DNA of 64,000 nucleotides from Spongiibacter sp. IMCC21906 (GCF_001010805.1 NZ_CP011477.1:1-64000), one strand, 5' to 3'. Positions 1-8,964 are shown, counted from the stretch's first letter. Translations and numbers: made by a program. The notes: generated by a model not told the origin, from the sequence alone.

Positions 1-1159
1 CTTCTGCCGCCGTACGCTCCGCGAACAGTCGATTTACCTTAAGATAAACCTCCCAGTGATCTTCCGAAACTCGCTCGCTCCCAAAAAGTATGCAAAGGTG
101 GGCCAAAAGCCTCCTTAGAGAACTTCTTGTAAAAAATATCCATGTCTTTTTTGCTTAAAGGAACCCGCGCTGCCACCAACTTTGGATAACGACTAGCCTC
201 ACTTCGGTGTGGGTTTCAAATTTGCCTTGTTTATTGTCATGCACCGACCACGCCACCCACGAGCCCGCTTTGCCGTCGGCAAAGAAACTCAATAAGGTAG
301 GAATAATGCCATTGGGCGAGGCAGGCCTGCGCCGAATCATGACACCATCTTCTACCACTTCTTCGTAGGGCAGGCGGTGATACACCATCACCAAGTCCGC
401 CTTGCCGGGCTCCAGAATGTCTCGGGCCTCGGCATCCAAACCGGCCGTGCCTAAAAAGCCGAAATGGCGGATAGCTTCCAAAATTCCCCCCGCGCCACTC
501 AGCGAGGCATGAAAACCCGCGCCGGCTTTCGGTCGCTTCCAGCAAACCTGACTCTGACTCACCTACACAAACACCGATAAAGCCCTGCTCATACATAGAC
601 AGATCATTCAGAGTATCCCCGCCACCAACACCTCTTCATGGGGAATGTTCAAATGCGCCACCAATGCCGTCAGGGTCGAACCCTTATTGACGCCTTTAGC
701 AAAAATATCTAAATACCAACTTGCGGAATACAGTAGATCGCAATCTAATGCGGCAACAGCTTTGGCCAAGGGGGCTCGCACCGCATCTACCGCTTCAGGC
801 TCACAAAAATAGGAGCAACGACGCTCCTGCGGCACATCTTGGCGTTGCAGGCCGTTAATACCGTCCAAGGCAGCTTCGACAACGTGCTCACCCGGCCAGA
901 GCTTGTCGATATCGGACTGCAAAGGTTGTATCGGCTGCTGAGTACTACCATCAACTACCGTGCAGCCCACATCACAAATAATATAATCCGGTTCAGGAAT
1001 GGTGGGGTCGGCTAATAATGGCAATACAGATTCCAGTCCACGACCGGTGACAAATGCCAGTTCAATTTCGGGGTGAGCGGCGATAATCTGATATAAACGA
1101 AGGCGATTTTCAGAAGTCCCCCCCAAAAACGTGCCGTCTAAATCGGTTGCTAACAACAT
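1..1159 (-). pseudogene. Broken bifunctional glucosylglycerol-phosphate phosphatase/synthase (ggpPS-like), runs off the left edge
   Basis: On the minus strand an open frame starts at 1159 (MLLATDLDGTF, the HAD DxDGT motif) and reads as a sucrose-phosphate-phosphatase-like HAD domain down to about 620. The frame then breaks, but homologous sequence continues in other frames: GDTLNDLSMYEQGF (about 620-585), GAGGILEAIRHFGFLG (about 520-470), then the start of a GT20 synthase domain (SPNGIIPTLLSFFADGKAGS, about 320-260), YPKLVAARVPLSKKDMDIFY (about 195-135) and EDHWEVYLKVNRLFAERTAA near the left edge. This domain order matches GgpPS-type fusion enzymes that make the osmolyte glucosylglycerol. I count at least four single-base frame changes, some in homopolymer runs such as the C4 at 617-620. 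The rest of the window is free of such errors, so decay is likelier than poor sequence, although a local assembly fault cannot be excluded. Confidence 0.8.
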
Positions 1160-1855
1160 AGTCAATTCCCGTGATTTGCAACAGCGCCGGGCATTCCCCA
1201 GGCCGATGCCTGACGTATGGTCCACGGACCTATGTTGGTGGGAGCACTCACTCGTTCGAGCCACTCCTAGCACCGCGAGACGGCGCACAAACATCCTCAC
1301 TGCATGAAGGAAGAAACCAGTAAAGGCTGATCCGAAGACCTTGATTAACCAAGCAAAAATCCGTTTAGCACTTCAGCTTGGCGGTGAAACGCAATAAACC
1401 TGATCATGCAGATTTTATGCCGCGCAAAGCTAAAAGCAGGCCTCACGGCGCTTTCCTGCAAGTCTATTCAACTGACATGGAACGCAGTGATATTCAGACT
1501 CTCCCCGGCACCCCTTGCTGCACCAAAAAAGAGCGTCACGCCCGTTTAGGCCTGTCCCCGCTCTTTCTACACAAACAAGAAACTTTCTGGCTTTTCCACA
1601 TACCAACGCTATAGCACTTAAGTATCACGGCTCCAGCACCACCAGCAGGTGGGCATTTAAAGCTAAACGCCCCTGCCCAAAAGCTGGTTGGAACAAGTCT
1701 TGCCTCGGGTCTAGTATTAGAGCTGAATTGCTAAGTTCGACACCTGATCATGAATCGCCTATTACAAGCGAGCGATCTCCAAGGTGGTAAACCGTTGGCA
1801 AAACGTGCTTTGATCGTACATGCCAGTGCAGAACTGGAGAATAATAGGGAGGAGC
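1160..1855. other. Non-coding stretch between the broken osmolyte gene and the ectoine operon
   Basis: About 700 bases with only short open frames that look like chance (for example 1378-1614) and no family resemblance. It must carry the promoter of the doe operon; a good ribosome site (GGGAGGAG, 1847-1854) lies just before the ATG at 1856. I see no regulator gene and no clear terminator or operator here. Confidence 0.5.
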
Positions 1856-3022
1856 ATGTCCGAACGTTGGAATAACATCATTACCTCGGCCCAGACCTTT
1901 CGTCGGGAGCTCCACCGCTATCCCGAACTAGGCTGGCAGGAAAACCGTACCGCTGCAGAAATCCGCAGAGCGTTAAGCTCACTGGATATCTCTTGGCGAG
2001 ATTGCGCCAAAACCGGCACTGTCGCATCGCTCGGTAAACACAAGCGCGGTAAGCACATTGCCCTGCGAGGCGATATCGATGCACTTCCCATCACTGAAAA
2101 ATCCGACAAAGAATGGCGCTCCGAACATCAGGGTTGCATGCATGCCTGCGGCCACGACGGTCACACCGCCACGTTGCTGGCAACCGCAGAGTGGCTTAAA
2201 CACAGTGAAGATCAACTCACGGGGCCAGTCACTTTAATCTTTCAGCCCGCCGAAGAAGGGGGCCACGGCGCGCGGGAAATGATCGCCGACGGTGCCTTAG
2301 AGGGCGTGGATGAAATTTTCGGCTGGCATAACTGGCCCGCCATCCCCTTTGGCAAATTGGCTTGCCCAGACGATATTGTAATGTGTGGTAACGGCACCTT
2401 TCGCATCAAACTGAATGGCAAAGGTGGTCATGCCAGCCAACCTGAATTATGCAAAGACCCCGTATTGGCCGCCAGTGCAATCACCCTTGCGCTACAGCAA
2501 ATTGTCGCTCGGCGCCTAGCACCCCAACGGGCCGCCGTAATCAGCGTCACATCCATTAATGCTCCAAGCGGGGCGACGATTATTCCGCAACAAGCAGAAC
2601 TCGGCGGCAGTATTCGAGTACCCGACATTAAAACCCGGGACGAAGTAAATCAGCTTATTCGTGAAATAAGCCAGCAAACCGCGGCCAGTTATGGGGTTGA
2701 TTGCGAGGTAGAAATCATCCCTCGCTACAACGCCACCATTAATCATGCCCAGCAAGCCCAACGCCTTCGCAGCTGCTGGCAAGACGCTTTTGGTAGCGCG
2801 GCAATGGCAAACGATATTCTCACGCCGATTATGGCGTCAGAAGACTTCAGCTATTACCTGCAAGAAATTCCTGGGGCCTTTGCCTTAATCGGCGCAGGCG
2901 AGGCAGACGAAGAAGCCTACCCTTGCCACAGTCCCCACTACGACTTTAATGACAAACTGATACCACTTGTTACCGAACTTTATGCCCGCTTAGTCGGCGC
3001 GGCATTACCTACGCCCAACTAA
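1856..3022 (+). CDS. doeB2: M20-family amidohydrolase, probable N-acetyl-diaminobutyrate deacetylase DoeB2
   Basis: A 388-residue zinc peptidase/deacetylase of the M20 (hippurate hydrolase-like) family. Visible metal-site motifs are RGDIDALPI (71-79), MHACGHDGHTA (95-105), PAEEGG (131-136) and a late MASEDFSYY. The start at 1856 is preferred over the in-frame ATG at 1820 because GGGAGGAG sits directly upstream and M20 proteins normally start here (SERWNNIITSAQ). As first gene of an operon with doeD, doeA and doeC it most likely deacetylates the N-acetyl-L-2,4-diaminobutyrate released by ectoine hydrolase. The other known deacetylase, M14-type DoeB, is not present in the window, so this enzyme may do the whole step. 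The family is firm; the substrate is inferred from context. Confidence 0.82.
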   Translation: MSERWNNIITSAQTFRRELHRYPELGWQENRTAAEIRRALSSLDISWRDCAKTGTVASLGKHKRGKHIALRGDIDALPITEKSDKEWRSEHQGCMHACGHDGHTATLLATAEWLKHSEDQLTGPVTLIFQPAEEGGHGAREMIADGALEGVDEIFGWHNWPAIPFGKLACPDDIVMCGNGTFRIKLNGKGGHASQPELCKDPVLAASAITLALQQIVARRLAPQRAAVISVTSINAPSGATIIPQQAELGGSIRVPDIKTRDEVNQLIREISQQTAASYGVDCEVEIIPRYNATINHAQQAQRLRSCWQDAFGSAAMANDILTPIMASEDFSYYLQEIPGAFALIGAGEADEEAYPCHSPHYDFNDKLIPLVTELYARLVGAALPTPN

Positions 3023-3113
3023 TCGGGCATCAAAACTATCGTTACCTTGACGCACCACGACGCGTCTATTTTGTCCCCAGCGACAAAATTCTAAAAACCG
3101 CAGGAGGAAAGAC

Positions 3114-4349
3114 ATGAGTATTTTTGAACAGCGCGAATCCGAGATCCGGGGTTATTGCCGAGTCTATCCAGTGGTGTTTGATAAGGCATTCAATGCCCGC
3201 CAAACCGACGAGAACGGCAATGAATATATCGATTTTTTTGCCGGTGCCGGGGTACTTAACTTTGGCCACAACAACGAGCGCATGACCCAAGCCGTTATTA
3301 AATATATTCAAGGTAATGGCGTTACCCACAGTTTGGACATGCACACCACTGCTAAGCGGGATTTCATGGAACGGTTTGTCAAAACCATAATGGACCCCCG
3401 CGGCATGGATCACAAAATGCAGTTTATGGGGCCCACGGGCACCAACTCTGTTGAAGCCGCATTAAAAATTGCTCGCCGCGCGACAGGACGCCGAGAAATC
3501 ATCGCCTTTACCAAAGGCTTTCACGGCATGACGCTAGGTGCACTGGCATGTACTGCAAACCAAGCGTTTCGGGGGGCAGCAGGCATTCCATTAGAACATG
3601 TCAAACACTACCCCTTTGGCGAAGACAGCACTATTACTCAACTACGGGCCATGTATAGCGACAGTTCCAGCGGCATGTTGCCTCCGGCCGCATTTTTGGT
3701 AGAACCAATTCAGGCCGAAGGCGGCGTCAATATTGCCAGCCAGGCGTGGCTGAAGGATCTGTGCGACTTGGCTAAAGAGTTTGGCTCGCTCGTAATTTTT
3801 GATGATATTCAGGCCGGTTGCGGTCGCACTGGCTCCTACTTCAGCTTTGACGGCATGGGGCTAGACCCAGATATTATCTGCCTCGCCAAAGGCATCGGCG
3901 GCATGGGCACGCCAATGGCCATGAACCTCGTCAAACCAGAGATTGATAAACACTGGTCACCAGGCGAGCACACCGGGACATTTAGAGGTCAGTGTTTGTC
4001 CTTTGTCGCTGGCTCAGAAGCCCTGAGCTATTTTGAAGACGAAAGCTTAATGGAAGAAGTGGCGCAAAAAGCCGCCACCATGCGCGGTGCCGTCGACGCC
4101 CTGGCAGATCGCTATGACAGCATAGAAATTCGAGGCAAAGGCATGATCATTGGCGTCGATGTTGGCAATGGCGATCTCGCCAAAGCCATTGTCGCCAAAT
4201 GCTTTGGTCGCGGTCTTCTCGTTTCAGCCTGTGGCAGCGGCGGCCGAGTGGTCAAACTTATTCCGCCCTTAACCATCCCCAATGACGACTTGAACACCGC
4301 GCTGGATATTCTCGTTCAAGCCACCGCAGAAATCATGGAGGCCGCATGA
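3114..4349 (+). CDS. doeD: L-2,4-diaminobutyrate transaminase DoeD (EctB-like class III aminotransferase)
   Basis: A 411-residue PLP-dependent class III aminotransferase closely resembling EctB, the ectoine biosynthesis enzyme, and its catabolic counterpart DoeD. Motifs: GPTGTNSVEAA (106-116) binds the cofactor phosphate, FDDIQAGCGRTG (229-240) holds the pyridine-contacting Asp, and the Schiff-base Lys is about K259 in CLAKGIGG. Role in the pathway: diaminobutyrate to aspartate semialdehyde. A strong AGGAGG precedes the ATG at 3114. The gene ends inside the start of doeA (ATGA overlap at 4346-4349), indicating translational coupling. No ectA or ectC is nearby, and the hydrolase and dehydrogenase neighbours point to breakdown, not synthesis. 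Confidence 0.85.
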   Translation: MSIFEQRESEIRGYCRVYPVVFDKAFNARQTDENGNEYIDFFAGAGVLNFGHNNERMTQAVIKYIQGNGVTHSLDMHTTAKRDFMERFVKTIMDPRGMDHKMQFMGPTGTNSVEAALKIARRATGRREIIAFTKGFHGMTLGALACTANQAFRGAAGIPLEHVKHYPFGEDSTITQLRAMYSDSSSGMLPPAAFLVEPIQAEGGVNIASQAWLKDLCDLAKEFGSLVIFDDIQAGCGRTGSYFSFDGMGLDPDIICLAKGIGGMGTPMAMNLVKPEIDKHWSPGEHTGTFRGQCLSFVAGSEALSYFEDESLMEEVAQKAATMRGAVDALADRYDSIEIRGKGMIIGVDVGNGDLAKAIVAKCFGRGLLVSACGSGGRVVKLIPPLTIPNDDLNTALDILVQATAEIMEAA

Positions 4350-5617
4350 AACAACGCGATGATATGACCTTTGAGTTTGCCGAATACGAGCAGCGACTGG
4401 CCGCGCTGCGCCAACGTATACAAAAGCGCCGCTTAGATGCCGTGGTCATTACCGATCCTGAGAACATTATGTATCTCACCGATTACCAGACCACCGGCTA
4501 CTCCTTCTTTCAGGCGCTGGTGGTACCGCTGGATGATGAACCATTTATGATCACCAGGGCATTGGAAGAATCCAATGTCCACGCTCGAACCTGGGTAGAG
4601 CGCACCCGGCCCTATCCCGATACCGGCGACGCCATTCAAATGCTGGTGGATGCGCTACGCGAGTTTGGTCTGGACAAAAAACGTATAGGCTATGAACGAA
4701 ACAGCTATTTTTTCCCGGCTTACCAACAGGACCGCATCCACACCACGCTGAGAGAAGCCAAGCTGCTGGACTGTTTTGGTATTGTAGAGCAGGGACGGAT
4801 CTGTAAATCGCCCGCTGAAATCGAGCTTATGCACCGGGCAGCAGTTGCCACTGAGGCTGGCATGAAGGCGGGCATTGCTGCTTGCGAACCCGGCGTGACA
4901 GAAAACGAAATCGGTGCTGCCATCAGCGCCGGCATGTTCAGTGCCGGTGGCGAGCCCCCGGCAGTCATGCCCTATGTCACCTCCGGCCCGCGAACCATGA
5001 TCGGCCACGCCACCTGGGAAGGCCGCACCGTGCAGCCCGGCGACCATGTGTTTTTAGAAGTGGGCGGCTGTTTCCGTCGCTACCATACCGCCATGATGCG
5101 CACGATTGTTACCGGCCCGCTCACCGACTCTATGTATAAAGCCCAGGAGAAAATGAAACACGCCTTGGATGCGGTACATCAATACGTGCAACCGGGAATG
5201 ACTGTATCTGACGCCGACAATTTGGTGCGAAATATTATTACTGACAACGATGTCGGCGCTCGTTTAGTGACCCGCTCGGGTTATTCCATCGGCATCGCCT
5301 TTCCTCCCAGCTGGGACGAGGGCTATATCGTCAGCCTCAAACAGGGCGAGTCAGTAGTGCTGGATGAAGGCATGACCTTTCATATCATCCCGTGGATGTG
5401 GGGCGTTGACGGCGACAAAACCGTAGGCATTTCCGACACCATCCATATTACCGATCAAGGCTGTAAATCCTTCTTCACTATGGATCGGGATTTCAGTATT
5501 AAAGCCGCTAAAGAACCACTGGCTCCTATCAAGATGGAGGAAGTGCGATCAAAGGACGCCAGTAGCAAGCAAGACAAAAGCAAAGACCACAAAGCGCAAA
5601 AATCAACAGGAGCTTGA
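4346..5617 (+). CDS. doeA: Ectoine hydrolase DoeA
   Basis: A 423-residue M24 (creatinase/Xaa-Pro dipeptidase fold) protein. The N-terminal creatinase-like domain covers roughly 1-165 and the pita-bread domain 165-395. Characteristic DoeA stretches are FLEVGGCFRRYHTAMMRT, GYSIGIAFPPSWDEGY and FHIIPWMWGVDGDKTVGISD. DoeA opens the ectoine ring to give N-acetyl-diaminobutyrate; M24 relatives that lost peptidase metal ligands are typical of this use. Start at 4346: GGAGG lies about 6 bases upstream and it overlaps the doeD stop. An odd feature is a hydrophilic Lys/Ser-rich tail (last 25-30 residues) beyond the normal end of the fold; its role is unknown. Confidence 0.88.
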   Translation: MKQRDDMTFEFAEYEQRLAALRQRIQKRRLDAVVITDPENIMYLTDYQTTGYSFFQALVVPLDDEPFMITRALEESNVHARTWVERTRPYPDTGDAIQMLVDALREFGLDKKRIGYERNSYFFPAYQQDRIHTTLREAKLLDCFGIVEQGRICKSPAEIELMHRAAVATEAGMKAGIAACEPGVTENEIGAAISAGMFSAGGEPPAVMPYVTSGPRTMIGHATWEGRTVQPGDHVFLEVGGCFRRYHTAMMRTIVTGPLTDSMYKAQEKMKHALDAVHQYVQPGMTVSDADNLVRNIITDNDVGARLVTRSGYSIGIAFPPSWDEGYIVSLKQGESVVLDEGMTFHIIPWMWGVDGDKTVGISDTIHITDQGCKSFFTMDRDFSIKAAKEPLAPIKMEEVRSKDASSKQDKSKDHKAQKSTGA

Positions 5618-5624
5618 GGTAACC

Positions 5625-6986
5625 ATGCTAATAGCACGCAACCCCTACACCGGTGCGGTCATTGAAGAATACCCCGCACTGAGCAATGAGCAACTGCACG
5701 AGCGTATCGGCGACGCCGATCGCGCCTTTGATGGCTGGCAGGCGATGACCTATCCCGCCCGCGCAGAAGTGCTTAGAGCCGTTGCTAGAGAATTAAGAAA
5801 TGACAAGCAACGCCTTGCAAAAACCATGGCCATTGAAATGGGCAAACCCATTAAAGAAGGCGGCCCCGAAGTCGAAAAAGCCGCGGTGTGCTGTGAGTTT
5901 TATGCCGACAATGCCGAAACTTTTTTAAGCAAAGAAGAACTGCCCTCTGACGCCTCACTCAGCTACGTTTGCTACCAACCACTGGGCACCCTGCTCGGCA
6001 TTCTGCCTTGGAATGCCCCGGCTTGGCTGGCATTCCGCTATTTGGCGCCAGCGCTGATGGCGGGCAATACCTGCGTCATGAAACACGACCCCAATGTGCC
6101 AGGCTCAGCACGTCTCATTGCCGAGGCCTTTCAACGCGCTGGCGCGCCAGAAAACATTATGGTCAATCTGCCAATAGAAACCGCCCAGGTAGAAAGCGCC
6201 ATCCGCGATCCGCGCATTATGGCAGTCTCCTTTACCGGTTCCGCCGGTGCCGGATCCAAAGTTGCCGCAGTGGCAGGCTCAGAAATTAAACCCACCGTAC
6301 TTGAACTGGGCGGTTCTGACCCCTGCATTGTCTTGGCCGATGCAGACCTTGATGCAGCCGCCGACATCGCGGTGCTGTCTCGCATTATCAACGCGGGGCA
6401 ATCCTGCATTGCTGCCAAGCGCATCATCATTGAAGAATCGATATATGATGACTTTTGTGAGCGACTCAGAAGCCGGCTGGCAAAATTAAAACTCGGCGAC
6501 CCCCTATCAGCGGATACCGACATTGGCCCCATCGCCAGAGCAGACCTGCGAGATAATCTGCACAGACAGGTTAGTGAGACCATTGAAGCAGGGGCCAAAT
6601 GCCTGCTGGGTGGCGAGCTTCCCAGCGGTAAAGGCTACTTCTACCCGGTAACCTTGCTGACCGATGTAGAAGAAAACATGTGCGCTTTTAAAGAAGAGAC
6701 TTTTGGCCCATTAATGGCGGCCATTAAAGCCTCAGACATAGAAGAAGCCGTGCAGCTGGCCAACGAAACGCCCTACGGTTTAGGCGCCGCCATTTGGACA
6801 GGCAATGCCGAGCTAGCCAGAGAAGTCGCCGACCGCTTGGAAGCCGGGCAAGTTGCCATTAATGGCATTGTGAAAACCGACCCTCGCCTCCCCAGCGGTG
6901 GCATTAAGCGCTCTGGCTACGGCCGAGAACTTGGCCCCCACGGCATCAAAGAGTTTGTTAACGCCAAACAAATCTGGATTAAGTAA
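5625..6986 (+). CDS. doeC: Aldehyde dehydrogenase, probable aspartate-semialdehyde dehydrogenase DoeC
   Basis: A 453-residue NAD(P)-dependent aldehyde dehydrogenase of the succinate-semialdehyde type. Motifs: PWN (128-130), FTGSAGAG (203-210), catalytic Glu in LELGG (about E227), nucleophile Cys in NAGQSC (C261) and EETFGPL late in the chain. In the doe pathway DoeC oxidises L-aspartate semialdehyde to aspartate, delivering ectoine carbon to central metabolism. It starts 7 bases after doeA with a GAGG ribosome site and is the last gene before a strong terminator, so doeB2-doeD-doeA-doeC is one transcript. On sequence alone it could equally be a succinate-semialdehyde dehydrogenase; the operon decides the call. 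Confidence 0.82.
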   Translation: MLIARNPYTGAVIEEYPALSNEQLHERIGDADRAFDGWQAMTYPARAEVLRAVARELRNDKQRLAKTMAIEMGKPIKEGGPEVEKAAVCCEFYADNAETFLSKEELPSDASLSYVCYQPLGTLLGILPWNAPAWLAFRYLAPALMAGNTCVMKHDPNVPGSARLIAEAFQRAGAPENIMVNLPIETAQVESAIRDPRIMAVSFTGSAGAGSKVAAVAGSEIKPTVLELGGSDPCIVLADADLDAAADIAVLSRIINAGQSCIAAKRIIIEESIYDDFCERLRSRLAKLKLGDPLSADTDIGPIARADLRDNLHRQVSETIEAGAKCLLGGELPSGKGYFYPVTLLTDVEENMCAFKEETFGPLMAAIKASDIEEAVQLANETPYGLGAAIWTGNAELAREVADRLEAGQVAINGIVKTDPRLPSGGIKRSGYGRELGPHGIKEFVNAKQIWIK

Positions 6987-6993
6987 CAGGCCC

Positions 6994-7025
6994 AAGCTCG
7001 GCAGCCCGCTCTGCCGAGCTTTTTT
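6994..7025 (+). terminator. Rho-independent terminator of the doe operon
   Basis: Perfect 11 bp stem AAGCTCGGCAG (6994-7004) with CTGCCGAGCTT (7011-7021), loop CCCGCT, followed by a T run. It begins 8 bases after the doeC stop. Confidence 0.92.
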
Positions 7026-7035
7026 CTCCTCGCTC

Positions 7036-7125
7036 TCACACCCTAGCAATTCCCCTTTTAGCAAGTCACACCCTAGCAACTCCCCTTCTAGTAATTCACA
7101 CCCTAGCAGCTCACACCCTGGCTAC
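7036..7125. repeat. Short tandem repeat, 30 bp period with 15 bp sub-period
   Basis: TCACACCCTAGCA starts at 7036, 7066 and 7096, and a variant TCACACCCTGGCT at 7111 (spacing 30, 30, 15). Intervening units read like TCCCCTTCTAGTAAT. It lies between the doe terminator and the next gene and encodes nothing recognisable. Confidence 0.8.
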
Positions 7126-7171
7126 TCCCCGCCAGCCAACCCTAAACCGCAGAAACTGTTATTATCGTTTG

Positions 7172-7633
7172 ATGAATAACCCAACACTTCCACCGTATAT
7201 TCAAACGCAGGACCGGGTTCTGTTATTTGATGGTGTCTGCAAACTTTGCCACGTCTGGAGCCGCTTTATTTTGCGTTTTGACCGAGCGCAAAACATAAAG
7301 CTTTGCAGCGTACAGTCTCCAGAAGGACAAGCCATTCTGGCGCATTTTTCATTGCCGCTGGATCAGTTCGATTCGCTGGTTTATGTGGAAGGTGCAAACC
7401 ACTATTTACGCAGTAATGCCGTGTTAAATGTGCTCAGGCAATTGCCTTGGCCTTGGCCTGCTTTTTATATTTTTAAACTTATTCCCCGCCCACTCAGGGA
7501 CTGGGGCTACAACCGCATTGCCCAGAACCGCTACCGTCTCTTTGGTCGTTACGCTCAGTGCCAGCTCCCCAGCACCGAGCTGCGCCAACGCTTTCTTGAT
7601 GGCCAATGTATTAAGCCATCAGAACATCATTAA
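7172..7633 (+). CDS. DCC-family thiol-disulfide oxidoreductase-like protein (DUF393)
   Basis: A 153-residue protein with the family signature LLFDGVCKLCH (about 17-27), that is DxxCxxC near the N-terminus, which gives the DCC family its name. Members are presumed thiol-disulfide oxidoreductases, but the biological role is not established. The ATG at 7172 is taken instead of the TTG one codon earlier. The stop overlaps the stop of the convergent outer-membrane gene (7630-7633), so there is no room for a terminator between them. The C-terminal part (about 75-153) is rich in Arg and aromatic residues and typical of the family. Confidence 0.8.
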   Translation: MNNPTLPPYIQTQDRVLLFDGVCKLCHVWSRFILRFDRAQNIKLCSVQSPEGQAILAHFSLPLDQFDSLVYVEGANHYLRSNAVLNVLRQLPWPWPAFYIFKLIPRPLRDWGYNRIAQNRYRLFGRYAQCQLPSTELRQRFLDGQCIKPSEHH

Positions 7634-8655
7634 AAAGCGTATTGCCACCCCAGTGTCAGCGTCGACTCCAACTCCATATGCGGCCCATCTAAACGTTGAA
7701 AGATCGGCTGGCTGTATTCCAGCGCAAGGCGGTGGCCTTTCAACGAACCCCTAATGAACAAGTAATTCAGCCCCAGGGATAAATCGGCGCGTTGCCCCGC
7801 ACGGGCATCTGGGTCAGCAGTGGGCACCATATTCGGATTCAAATCTTCTCTGGCCCCATCAATATTTTGCCAATATTGATAATTCAACCCCAGCGACGTG
7901 CTCACCGCAGTAGACCAACTCCGCGCCAACCAAACCGACACACCGTAGCGATTACCCAGCTGGTAGTCGTTATCGTTCTCTGCGGTCGGCAAGGTCAGCA
8001 TCAACTGTGAGCCCCAGCTATATATCTCACCAAAACCTTGGTAAGTCATGCCCGGCATTACATCAATGCTGCCGGACCCAAGCTGCATGGGATAGGGCAA
8101 CTTGGCGTTAGCCATAGCTGGCGTATCGTCACGCTCATCGATAGAACCAGTGGGAAGACTCAAACCTAAATTAAGGTGGACTTTATGGGCCTTAGAAACC
8201 GATTGATAAACATTCACCAAGGCACTCAGCTTCACGTCGCCAAAGCCCGCAGCTTCGGTGGTAAACCGGCCACCCATTCGGGTGACATGGTCCATCTCGC
8301 TTGAAACCCAAGGCAGCATTGCCATTACCGTCAGCTGATCACTCGGCGCATACATTGCTCCCAGCATATGCATGGTCATAACCATATCTTCAGGCGCGAC
8401 CATATACTGACCCGGATTCATCATATTGCCCGTAATCTCGGCGCTGCTGATGCCATCGCTGCCATCGAGGTTGCCGCCCATCGCCATCGACATATAGCGA
8501 TATGACAACATCCACTCACCGGCTTTATGGGTATGGTCGCCCATAACAGAGATCGGCGCATGGCTACTCGAACCCGATATGGTATTTGGTGAACCGTGGG
8601 CAAAGACCATTGAAGGGCCCAACAGCGTTACCAGTAATAAAGATGTACGACGCAT
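7630..8655 (-). CDS. Met/His-rich outer-membrane beta-barrel protein
   Basis: A 341-residue exported protein: signal peptide MRRTSLLLVTLLGPSMVFA, then an H-rich segment (HGSPN, SSHAPISVMGDHTH) and a Met-rich segment (about 50-125) with many M and MxM patterns such as MVMTMHMLGAMYAP. The remainder has alternating hydrophobic strands and ends WQYAF, an aromatic-terminated barrel end. It resembles the transporter/phenol-degradation MetA-like outer-membrane family often seen beside copper genes. The Met/His wealth suggests copper or another soft metal, which is inference. It is divergent from the RegB-type kinase gene, and a RegA-type dyad lies 60-75 bases upstream of its start, so it may belong to that regulon. 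Confidence 0.65.
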   Translation of the reverse strand: MRRTSLLLVTLLGPSMVFAHGSPNTISGSSSHAPISVMGDHTHKAGEWMLSYRYMSMAMGGNLDGSDGISSAEITGNMMNPGQYMVAPEDMVMTMHMLGAMYAPSDQLTVMAMLPWVSSEMDHVTRMGGRFTTEAAGFGDVKLSALVNVYQSVSKAHKVHLNLGLSLPTGSIDERDDTPAMANAKLPYPMQLGSGSIDVMPGMTYQGFGEIYSWGSQLMLTLPTAENDNDYQLGNRYGVSVWLARSWSTAVSTSLGLNYQYWQNIDGAREDLNPNMVPTADPDARAGQRADLSLGLNYLFIRGSLKGHRLALEYSQPIFQRLDGPHMELESTLTLGWQYAF

Positions 8656-8714
8656 ACTGCCATTTCCTACTACGCAAAAGGCGACATTCTAACAAGCCAG
8701 CCCCACGACAAAAT

Positions 8715-8729
8715 GCGACATATTGTCAC
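8715..8729. promoter_or_regulatory. Candidate RegA/RoxR-type dyad, proximal to the outer-membrane gene
   Basis: GCGAC-ATATT-GTCAC, a near-palindrome of the GCGNC-N5-GNCGC type described for RegA/PrrA. It lies in the 309-base divergent region between the Met/His-rich barrel gene and the kinase gene, which otherwise shows only A+T-rich promoter-like DNA. Confidence 0.45.
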
Positions 8730-8823
8730 GCCCCGCTTACCCGTAAAAAACGCCACGGCCGATTCCTGCTGCCCAGCCCCTTTATCCCTATTCCCCTATC
8801 CCTGCTCCTTTAAGTAAGCTGGC

Positions 8824-8838
8824 GCGACAGTTTGTCGC
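8824..8838. promoter_or_regulatory. Perfect RegA/RoxR-type dyad upstream of the kinase gene
   Basis: GCGACAGTTTGTCGC: perfect 6-3-6 inverted repeat, also readable as GCGAC-N5-GTCGC. It sits about 127 bases upstream of the GTG start of the sensor kinase and suggests autoregulation. Confidence 0.55.
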
Positions 8839-8964
8839 AGCTGCAGCAAAGCTATCATTGCCGGCACAAGATATAATATCCTGACAAATATGCTGATTTC
8901 TGTCTTAACGATTAAGCCCAGAATCGGCTTATTTAACCCGTAATAACAACTGTAAAAGAGCATT

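Noticed and set aside
155-596. Two separate minus-strand genes
   Set aside because: Both are fragments of one GgpPS-like protein broken by frameshifts; see the pseudogene.
1378-1790. Two overlapping plus-strand frames before the doe operon
   Set aside because: Composition is unlike proteins, no ribosome site, no family resemblance.
3114-4349. EctB (ectoine synthesis)
   Set aside because: The transaminase is EctB-like, but ectA and ectC are missing and it lies between doeB2 and doeA, so DoeD is the better call.
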